Source: an uncultured Steroidobacteraceae bacterium
GTDB lineage: Bacteria > Pseudomonadota > Gammaproteobacteria > Steroidobacterales > Steroidobacteraceae
NCBI GenBank assembly: GCA_955652625.1
Contig: CATPBM010000112.1
Coordinates: 1-6,322, forward strand
DNA length: 6,322 nucleotides
Direction of reading: 5' to 3'
In this document: positions 1 to 5,101 of the stretch, in pieces
How the letters are laid out: the number at the start of each line of letters is the position of its first letter
Position numbering within the stretch: position 1 is the first letter of the stretch
The notes under the pieces: generated by a model
What the model was told of the DNA's origin: nothing
Seen by the model: only the letters and a program-made list of their open reading frames with translations
Databases searched by the model: none
Position numbers and translations under genes: made by a program

Positions 1-1
1 C

Positions 2-154
2 GGCACCCCGGGCGCGGCGCGGCGCATCGAGCGGGTGTTGTGGAATGATCCGGCCTCGGGCGTCATGCGCCATGCCGATGCCGGCTATGAGCTGGCGATC
101 CAGTGCGCGCGCGAGCGCGGACTCAACCTGCCCTTCCTCGCGCCAGCGCGCTAG
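2..154 (+). CDS. hutU: Urocanate hydratase, C-terminal end (partial)
   Basis: Only the last 50 codons and a TAG stop are in the window; the gene begins upstream. Urocanase converts trans-urocanate plus water to 4-imidazolone-5-propionate in the cytoplasm using tightly bound NAD+, the second step of histidine degradation. The visible tail contains [20 protein letters not shown] followed by a [14 protein letters not shown] ending, which I recognise as the conserved C-terminus of bacterial HutU. The catalytic and NAD-binding regions are outside the window, so activity cannot be judged. The next gene, hutI, starts 14 nt after the stop, as expected for an operon; hutI acts on the product of this enzyme. 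Identification rests on one short but highly characteristic tail and on its neighbours. Confidence 0.9.
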   Translation, partial: GTPGAARRIERVLWNDPASGVMRHADAGYELAIQCARERGLNLPFLAPAR

Positions 155-168
155 AGCACGCTCAGATC

Positions 169-1395
169 ATGTCGGCAGTGCTCAAGCTCTGGCGCAACGC
201 ACAGCTCGCGACCTGCGACGCCGCGGCGCGCCGCCTCACGCACGGTGCCTTCACGACCCGGGGCGGGCGCATTGAGTGGGTGGGCGAGGAGCAGTCACTC
301 CCTGCGGTGACGCCCGATGAGACGCACGACCTCGGCGGGGCGTGGGTGACCCCTGGGCTCATCGACTGCCATACGCACCTGGTGTTCGCCGGCACACGCG
401 CCGGGGAATACGCCGAGCGCCTGCGGGGGCGCACGTACGAGGACATCGCGCGCGCCGGCGGCGGAATTGTGTCCAGCGTGCGCGCGGTGCGGGAAGCAAG
501 CGAGCAGCAGCTGTTCGATGAAAGCGCACCGCGGCTGGCGGCACTCATCGCCGAAGGCGTGACGACGCTCGAGATCAAGTCCGGTTACGGGCTCACGCTC
601 GCGGACGAAGCGAAAATGCTGCGCGTCGCGCGCCATCTGGGGCGGGCGTTTCCGGTCACCGTGCGCACGACGCTTTTGGCGGCCCACACCCTGCCGCCCG
701 AGTACCGCGGGCGCGGCGAGGACTACATCGACGCCGTGGCGCACGAATGGCTGCCGGAGCTCGCCGCGCAGGGTCTGGTGGATGCGGTGGATGTATTCTG
801 CGAGAGCATCGCCTTCAGCCTCGCCCAGGCCGAGCGCCTGTTCGCGGCCGCCCGCGCGCTCGGGGTGCCCGTGAAGATGCACGCCGAACAGCTCAGCAAC
901 CTCGGCGGCTCGCTGCTGGCGGCGCGCTATGGAGCGCTCTCCTGCGATCACCTGGAGTTCGCCGGCGAGGCCGAGGCCGAGGCACTGGCCGGCGCCGGCA
1001 CCGCCGCGGTGCTGCTGCCGGTTGCCTTCTACTGCCTCGCGGCCACGCGCCGGCCCCCGGTCGCGGCACTGCGGGCGGCGGGGACGGCCATCGCGGTCGC
1101 GAGCGACTGCAACCCCGGCTCGGCACCGGGTGCATCACTGCTGCTCGCGATGAGCATGGCGACGCGGCTGTTCGGACTCACCGCGGAGGAGGCGCTGCTC
1201 GGGGTGACGCGCCACGCGGCGCAGGCGCTCGGGTTACAGCACGAGCGCGGGTGCCTGGCAGCGGGCTACGCCGCGGACTTCGTGGTGTGGAACGTGCGCT
1301 CCGTGGAGGAACTTGGCTATTGGATTGGCTTTAACCCCCGCCGGACCGTGGTCCGCGCGGCGGAGGTTCTGCGATGGCCCAATCTGACGTCCTGA
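169..1395 (+). CDS. hutI: Imidazolonepropionase
   Basis: 408 residues, normal family length. A cytoplasmic metal-dependent amidohydrolase that opens the ring of 4-imidazolone-5-propionate to give N-formimino-L-glutamate, third step of the hut pathway. Visible motifs: HTH metal site (H68, H70) in [16 protein letters not shown], with substrate Arg77; RGRTY (Tyr90); EIKSGYGL (Tyr140); AAHTLPPEY (His173); MHAEQLSN (metal His238); CDHLEF (His261); [10 protein letters not shown] (metal Asp313, Asn315). By recalled alignment to Bacillus subtilis HutI all metal ligands are present. Its proposed catalytic Glu252 aligns with Gln241 here, a form I believe is common in proteobacteria. I chose the ATG at 169 because the conserved sequence begins there ([11 protein letters not shown]). 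The in-frame ATG at 103 would run back into hutU and add 22 Arg-rich residues. No strong Shine-Dalgarno precedes it, so translation probably depends on ribosomes finishing hutU 14 nt upstream. The 3' end overlaps hutH by 22 nt. Confidence 0.95.
   Translation: MSAVLKLWRNAQLATCDAAARRLTHGAFTTRGGRIEWVGEEQSLPAVTPDETHDLGGAWVTPGLIDCHTHLVFAGTRAGEYAERLRGRTYEDIARAGGGIVSSVRAVREASEQQLFDESAPRLAALIAEGVTTLEIKSGYGLTLADEAKMLRVARHLGRAFPVTVRTTLLAAHTLPPEYRGRGEDYIDAVAHEWLPELAAQGLVDAVDVFCESIAFSLAQAERLFAAARALGVPVKMHAEQLSNLGGSLLAARYGALSCDHLEFAGEAEAEALAGAGTAAVLLPVAFYCLAATRRPPVAALRAAGTAIAVASDCNPGSAPGASLLLAMSMATRLFGLTAEEALLGVTRHAAQALGLQHERGCLAAGYAADFVVWNVRSVEELGYWIGFNPRRTVVRAAEVLRWPNLTS
1362..1366 (+). promoter_or_regulatory. 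Ribosome binding site of hutH inside the hutI 3' end
   Basis: GGAGG lies 7 nt before the ATG at 1374, within the last codons of hutI. It supports that ATG as the hutH start and hence the 22-nt overlap. The motif could be partly covered by a small hairpin, GCGGA (1360-1364) pairing with TCTGC (1368-1372, one G-T pair) around a 3-nt loop. Ribosomes translating hutI would open it, so hutH may be translationally coupled to hutI. The hairpin is short and its effect is inference. Confidence 0.75.
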
Positions 1396-2912
1396 AACTT
1401 GGCGCCCGGCCGCTGCGCCTCCCCGACCTGCGGCGCGCCTACGAAGGCCCGCTAACGGTCGCCATCGACGCGGCTTGCCTGAGCGGGGTGCGCGAGGCGC
1501 ATGCCGTGACGATGCGGCTCGCCGCGGCGGAGGCGCCCGCCTACGGCATCAATACCGGTTTTGGCCTCCTCGCACAGACGCGCATCGCACCCGCGCAGCG
1601 CGCGCTCCTGCAACGGAACATCATCCTCTCGCACAGCGCAGGCGTCGGACCGCTGCTCGATGAGGCCATCGTGCGACTGACGCTGGTGCTGAAGCTCACG
1701 AGCCTGCTGCAGGGTTTCTCGGGCGTGAGCGAGGAACTGGCACGCTTTCTCGAGCGTCTCATCAACGCCGGGCTTACTCCGTGCGTACCCGCGCAGGGTT
1801 CGGTGGGCGCCTCAGGCGACCTCGCCCCGCTCGCGCACCTCTCCCTGAGTATTCTCGGGCTCGGCGAGATTCGCCGCCACGGGGAGGTGCTGCCCGCCGC
1901 GGAAGCCCTTGCGCAGGAAGGGCTCGCCCCGCTCGCGCTCGGACCCAAGGAGGGGCTGGCGCTGCTGAACGGCACACAGGTCTCCACGGCGCTCGCGCTC
2001 GCGGGGCTCTTCGAGCTCGAGGGGGTGTACGCAGGCGCGGTGGTGAGCGGGGCGCTGTCAGTCGATGCGCTGCAGGGGAGCGATGTGCCCTTCGATCCGC
2101 GTATCCAGCACGTGCGCGGCCACGACGGCCAGGCGCGCGTGGCGCAGGTGTACCTGGAGCTGCTCGCCGGCAGTGAGATCCGCGAGTCGCACCGCACCTG
2201 CGCGCGCGTGCAGGACCCCTACTCGCTGCGCTGCCAGCCGCAGGTGATGGGCGCGTGCCTCGATCTCATGACGCAACAGGCCGCGACGCTCACGACCGAG
2301 GCCAACGCCGTCACCGACAACCCGCTGGTGTTTCCCGACACCGGCGAAGTGCTCTCGGGCGGAAACTTCCACGCCGAGCCGGTGGCCTTCGCGGCCGATG
2401 TGCTCGCGCTCGCGTGCGCGGAGATCGGCTCGATCGCCGAGCGGCGCGTGGCGCTGCTCGTGGATCCGAAGATGAGCGGCCTGCCCGCCTTCCTCACACC
2501 TGACAGCGGAGTGAACTCAGGTTTCATGATGGCGCAGGTGACCGCGGCGGGCCTGGTCGCCGAGAACCGCATGCTCTGTCACCCGGCAAGCGTCGACAGC
2601 ATTCCAACTTCCGCGAACCAGGAAGACCATGTGAGCATGGCGACCCATGGAGCGCGCCGCCTCATCGCAATGACGGCCAACGCCTGGAACATCGTTGCCA
2701 TCGAGTTTCTCGCCGCCTGCCAGGGCGTGGACTTCCGGGCGCCGTTGAAGACCTCAGCGCGCCTGAGCAGTGCGCACAGCGCCCTGCGGCTCAAAGTGCC
2801 GTTCGCGCAGACCGATCGCCTGCTGGCTCCCGACATCGAGGAAGCGGCACGCGCCGTGCGCCGCGACGAAGTGCAGTCTCTGGCGCGAGCGCTGTTGCCG
2901 AGCTACCGCTGA
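1374..2912 (+). CDS. hutH: Histidine ammonia-lyase (histidase)
   Basis: 512 residues, normal length (Pseudomonas putida enzyme about 510). It eliminates ammonia from L-histidine to give trans-urocanate, the committed first step of histidine catabolism; cytoplasmic homotetramer. The self-made MIO electrophile forms from the Ala-Ser-Gly triad at residues 146-148 in [15 protein letters not shown]. By recalled alignment to P. putida HutH the active-site residues are all there: Tyr57 and Asn60-Thr61-Gly62 in YGINTGFG, His87 in ILSHSAG, Asn199 in LLNGTQ, Tyr283 and Arg286 in [10 protein letters not shown], Phe332 in GNFHAEP and Glu417 in ANQEDHV. Presence of these His-lyase residues separates it from phenylalanine or tyrosine ammonia-lyases. 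The start ATG has a GGAGG 7 nt upstream and the N-terminus lines up with known HutH. It overlaps hutI by 22 nt and is the last gene of the operon in view; csrA converges on it 43 bp downstream. Histidase stands after hutI here rather than directly after hutU. Confidence 0.97.
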   Translation: MAQSDVLKLGARPLRLPDLRRAYEGPLTVAIDAACLSGVREAHAVTMRLAAAEAPAYGINTGFGLLAQTRIAPAQRALLQRNIILSHSAGVGPLLDEAIVRLTLVLKLTSLLQGFSGVSEELARFLERLINAGLTPCVPAQGSVGASGDLAPLAHLSLSILGLGEIRRHGEVLPAAEALAQEGLAPLALGPKEGLALLNGTQVSTALALAGLFELEGVYAGAVVSGALSVDALQGSDVPFDPRIQHVRGHDGQARVAQVYLELLAGSEIRESHRTCARVQDPYSLRCQPQVMGACLDLMTQQAATLTTEANAVTDNPLVFPDTGEVLSGGNFHAEPVAFAADVLALACAEIGSIAERRVALLVDPKMSGLPAFLTPDSGVNSGFMMAQVTAAGLVAENRMLCHPASVDSIPTSANQEDHVSMATHGARRLIAMTANAWNIVAIEFLAACQGVDFRAPLKTSARLSSAHSALRLKVPFAQTDRLLAPDIEEAARAVRRDEVQSLARALLPSYR

Positions 2913-2922
2913 TTCTTCCGGC

Positions 2923-2939
2923 GGCCGCGCACCGCGGCT
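2923..2939. terminator. Possible hairpin between convergent hutH and csrA
   Basis: CCGCG (2925-2929) pairs with CGCGG (2933-2937) around a CAC loop, extended by one G-C and one G-T pair. It starts 10 nt after the hutH stop, in the 43-bp gap between the convergent genes. No T-run follows on either strand, so it is not a canonical intrinsic terminator. It may be a transcript-end stabilising hairpin, or simple GC-rich chance pairing. Confidence 0.3.
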
Positions 2940-2955
2940 TGGGACCCACGCGCGC

Positions 2956-3174
2956 CTAGTGCGACGCGAACTCCACCTTCGGCTTTTCTGACACGTCTTC
3001 CGATTGCTGCTGTTCGCGCTTGATGCGCTCGTAGATCTCTTCGCGATGCACAGCGATGTGTTTCGGCGCGTTGATACCGACGCGCACCTGGTTGCCCTTT
3101 ACCCCCAGAACCGTAACGGTCACATCGTCGCCGATCATGACGGTCTCGCCGACCCGCCGTGTGAGAATGAGCAT
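2956..3174 (-). CDS. csrA: Carbon storage regulator CsrA/RsmA
   Basis: 72 residues. CsrA is a small homodimeric RNA-binding protein that binds GGA motifs, usually in hairpin loops near ribosome binding sites, and changes translation or stability of mRNAs for carbon metabolism, motility and biofilm; small RNAs of the CsrB/RsmY type titrate it. The sequence shows the full family core: [10 protein letters not shown] at the N-terminus (Leu4, Arg6, Arg7 region of the RNA-binding strand), [15 protein letters not shown] in the middle, and VHREEIY with the key Arg44. After about residue 52 comes a charged tail ending in FASH, roughly 11 residues longer than E. coli CsrA (61 residues); tails of this region vary between species. 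The ATG at 3174 is fixed by the conserved N-terminus and an AGAGGA 8 nt upstream. It is transcribed toward hutH and away from the PTS genes, which lie upstream on the same strand behind a 184-bp gap containing a likely csrA promoter. Confidence 0.97.
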   Translation of the reverse strand: MLILTRRVGETVMIGDDVTVTVLGVKGNQVRVGINAPKHIAVHREEIYERIKREQQQSEDVSEKPKVEFASH

Positions 3175-3188
3175 CTTCCATTTCCTCT
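3175..3188 (-). promoter_or_regulatory. csrA ribosome binding site with two GGA motifs
   Basis: Read on the minus strand, the 14 nt before the csrA ATG contain AGAGGAAATGGAAG. The first GGA (3185-3183) is the Shine-Dalgarno at normal spacing; the second (3179-3177) is in ATGGA, which fits the ANGGA core bound by CsrA. CsrA binding here would block ribosomes, as known for E. coli csrA autoregulation. Motifs are seen; binding is inferred. Confidence 0.6.
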
Positions 3189-3202
3189 GGCGTTATGGCC
3201 GC

Positions 3203-3223
3203 GGGCACTCCAAATTCTCGCCC
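3203..3223 (-). promoter_or_regulatory. csrA leader hairpin with GGA in the loop (candidate CsrA site)
   Basis: On the minus strand GGGCG (3223-3219) can pair with TGCCC (3207-3203; four Watson-Crick pairs and one G-T), leaving an 11-nt loop AGAATTTGGAG with a GGA at 3211-3209. A GGA presented in a hairpin loop is the preferred CsrA target. It lies about 30 nt upstream of the csrA start, a distance suited to one CsrA dimer bridging it and a site at the ribosome binding site. Structure predicted by eye only. Confidence 0.45.
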
Positions 3224-3235
3224 TGGCACATTTTT

Positions 3236-3267
3236 ATTATATTGAGGTTACGCGGAAACCGGCTCAA
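3236..3267 (-). promoter_or_regulatory. Probable csrA promoter
   Basis: A perfect TATAAT (minus strand, 3241-3236) sits in the only AT-rich patch of this GC-rich window, so it is unlikely to be chance. Transcription would begin near 3229, giving a leader of about 55 nt. The best -35 candidate, TTGAGC (3267-3262), matches four of six bases but the 20-nt spacer is too long for a good sigma-70 promoter, and no extended -10 TGn is seen. An activator or another sigma factor may help; the -10 is firmer than the -35. Confidence 0.55.
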
Positions 3268-3291
3268 AGGAAAATACTAGCGCCTGAGCGC
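3267..3291 (-). terminator. Weak candidate terminator after nagE
   Basis: On the minus strand GCGC-TCAG-GCGC (3291-3280) is followed, after 5 nt, by a T-rich run TTTTCCTTTG (3274-3265). It lies about 68 nt past the nagE stop and just upstream of the csrA -10. The 4-bp stem is short and the T-run interrupted, so it could be chance; it would separate the PTS transcript from csrA. Confidence 0.2.
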
Positions 3292-3358
3292 AACCGCGGG
3301 CTTGAACGTTCCCGCCATCGCCTTCCCTGACACGTGCGTCCTAACAGCCCCTTTTAAC

Positions 3359-5101
3359 CTACAGCAAACCCCGCAACGCAGCCGCGGCGGCCGCCGCGGC
3401 GGGACCTACGATCACGTGGACGCAGCCCGCAGCCGGCACCGCCACGCCGCGCAGCCCGAGCTTGGCGATAGCCCCGCGATCGATGAGCGCGGCATCGGCG
3501 ACGCCCACACGCAAACGGCTTGCAGCCGCCTGCACGGTACGCACGTTGCCGCCTCCACCGAGGGCTGCCAGCAGGGCGCGCGCATCGCCCAGCCACGCGG
3601 GCGCGGGACTCGTGGCTCGCGCGGCATCAGCGGGAGCGCTCGCGGGCGTGACAGGCGCCGCCGTCCCATGCAGCGCGCTGCGGATTTCGCCGGCCAGCTG
3701 ATCGGCCGTCGGACCGACTACGACCTGCAGCGCGTTGGCGCCGGGGCGAACCATACCGCGCGCGCCGAGGCGCTTCAGCGCCTGCTCCTGCACCGCGGCC
3801 TGGCTTGCGACCAGCAGGCGCAGGCGCGTGGTGCACGCGTCCACGGAGATGAGGTTCGCGGCACCCCCGAGTGCTGCAATCCACTCGTGCGCGCGCTCGG
3901 CTGGCTCGGCGGGCGCAGCCGCGACCGTCTCGCCGGCATCCCGACCCGGGGTCTTCAGATCTAACCTGACGATGACGAATCGGAACAGCCCGTAGTACAG
4001 CGCGAAGTACACCACGCCCACCGGCAGCAGCCACAACGGCCGCGTGGCGCGGCTGAAGTTCAGCACGTAGTCGAACAGGCCCGCCGAGAAGCCGAACCCG
4101 AGTCTTACGTGCAGCGCGTTCATGATGATGAACGCGACCCCGGTGAGGAGCGCGTGCACGGCGTAGAGCGCGGGCGCGAGAAAGATGAAGGTGAACTCGA
4201 TGGGCTCGGTTACGCCGGTAAGGATCGAGGTGAACGCGATCGAGCCCAGCAGTCCCCCCACCGCGCGGCGCCGGTCCGGGAGCGCCGTGTGATACATGGC
4301 GAGGCATGCGGCCGGCAGACCAAACATCATCACCGGGAAAAAGCCCGACATGAAGGCGCCGGCACTCGGGTCGCCGGCGAAAAATCGCTTGAGGTCGCCG
4401 GTCACGCCGTGGTAGTCCCCGAGCAGGAACCAGGCGATGTTGTTGATGATGTGATGCAACCCCGTCACGATCAGCACGCGATTCAGCGCGCCATACGCGA
4501 ACAGCCCGAACGCCCCGGCGTGCAGCACCGTGTGGCTCAGGGCATCCATACCCTGCTCCAGGTGCTGCCACTGGGTGCCGAAGGCCAGCGCCAGCACGAG
4601 CCCCCCGAAGCCGCTCACGATCGGCACGAAGCGCCGCCCGCCGAAGAAACTCAGGTAGCTGGGCAGGCGGATGTTGTAGAAGCGGTTGTAGAGCGCTCCA
4701 CCCATGAGCCCCGAAAGGATGCCCACGGGCACGCTGAGCTTGGAAAGCTCGTGCGCCTTGTAGGCCGCGACCCCCAGCTCGCGCGCGCGTCCGCTCAGGT
4801 CCGCGAGCGCCTCGGCGGGCACCGAGATCAGCACCTCCGCCCCCTTGGTCGCCACGAGGTACGCCACCACGCTCGCCAGGCCTGCGGCACCGTGGTTCTC
4901 GCGCGCCAGCCCCACCGCGACGCCGATCGCGAACAGCAGGCCGAGGTTCGAGAAGATCGCATCCCCGGCAGCCGCGACCGAGGCGGAGTCGAGCAGGTCG
5001 GGCTGGCCCAGACGCAGCAAGAGGCCCGCGATCGGCAGCACCGCGATCGGCAGCATCAGCGCGCCACCGACCTTTTGCAGGCTGGCGAAGAAGCCCTTCA
5101 C
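3359..5101 (-). CDS. nagE: PTS N-acetylglucosamine transporter, EIIC-EIIB plus degenerate second EIIB
   Basis: 580 residues. An inner-membrane sugar permease that imports N-acetylglucosamine and phosphorylates it on entry. Residues 1-380 are a glucose-family EIIC with about ten hydrophobic segments; LPIAVLPIAGLLLR, LSFFGGRRFVP, TGLHHIINNIAWF (His216) and MSGFFPVMMFGLP match E. coli NagE rather than PtsG, and GVTEPIEF holds the conserved Glu299. Residues about 403-478 are EIIB with the phosphocysteine Cys423 in VDACTTRLRL. An Ala/Pro-rich linker (about 479-503) leads to a second EIIB-like domain (about 505-575) where the matching stretch is VQAAASRLRV, with Ala526 in place of cysteine. There is no EIIA domain, unlike E. 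coli NagE, so EIIA must come in trans, probably from the upstream EI gene. The start is GTG, overlapping the EI stop; it is fixed by alignment of the N-terminus with NagE. Substrate is inferred from similarity; another hexose or amino sugar is possible. Confidence 0.9.
   Translation of the reverse strand: MKGFFASLQKVGGALMLPIAVLPIAGLLLRLGQPDLLDSASVAAAGDAIFSNLGLLFAIGVAVGLARENHGAAGLASVVAYLVATKGAEVLISVPAEALADLSGRARELGVAAYKAHELSKLSVPVGILSGLMGGALYNRFYNIRLPSYLSFFGGRRFVPIVSGFGGLVLALAFGTQWQHLEQGMDALSHTVLHAGAFGLFAYGALNRVLIVTGLHHIINNIAWFLLGDYHGVTGDLKRFFAGDPSAGAFMSGFFPVMMFGLPAACLAMYHTALPDRRRAVGGLLGSIAFTSILTGVTEPIEFTFIFLAPALYAVHALLTGVAFIIMNALHVRLGFGFSAGLFDYVLNFSRATRPLWLLPVGVVYFALYYGLFRFVIVRLDLKTPGRDAGETVAAAPAEPAERAHEWIAALGGAANLISVDACTTRLRLLVASQAAVQEQALKRLGARGMVRPGANALQVVVGPTADQLAGEIRSALHGTAAPVTPASAPADAARATSPAPAWLGDARALLAALGGGGNVRTVQAAASRLRVGVADAALIDRGAIAKLGLRGVAVPAAGCVHVIVGPAAAAAAAALRGLL
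3381..3400. repeat. Perfect 20-bp GC-only palindrome in the nagE 3' end
   Basis: The 20 bases from 3381 to 3400 read the same on both strands and contain only G and C. They lie within the codons for the Ala-run (residues 568-575) of NagE, about 20 nt before the stop codon. In RNA they could form a stem of up to eight pairs. Alternating Ala codons GCC/GCG make such a palindrome easy to get by chance. Confidence 0.7.
5098..5101 (-). promoter_or_regulatory. GTGA stop/start overlap coupling EI gene to nagE
   Basis: On the minus strand the bases 5101-5098 read GTGA: GTG starts nagE and TGA ends the upstream EI gene. A GAGG lies about 10 nt before the GTG. Such 4-nt overlaps usually mean translational coupling by re-initiating ribosomes and so balanced output of the two PTS proteins. 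Confidence 0.8.

Noticed and set aside
103..168. Upstream ATG at 103 as the hutI start
   Set aside because: It would overlap hutU in another frame and add 22 Arg/Ala-rich residues not seen in the family; the conserved N-terminus starts at 169.
295..951. - strand open frame of 218 codons opposite hutI
   Set aside because: hutI is supported by complete family motifs over its full length; the antisense product has no recognisable features.
2903..3229. - strand open frame of 108 codons overlapping csrA and the hutH end
   Set aside because: Same strand but a different frame from csrA, which has the complete conserved sequence and its own ribosome site; this frame shows only Arg-rich text.
3242..3278. 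Possible + strand promoter (TTGAGG with a downstream AATACT-like box)
   Set aside because: The spacing of about 25 nt is wrong and no + strand gene follows; the AT-rich patch is better explained by the csrA promoter on the other strand.
3302..3964. + strand open frame of 220 codons
   Set aside because: Arg/Gly-rich shadow of the nagE EIIB region; no motif, and its start lies in the intergenic leader without a ribosome site.
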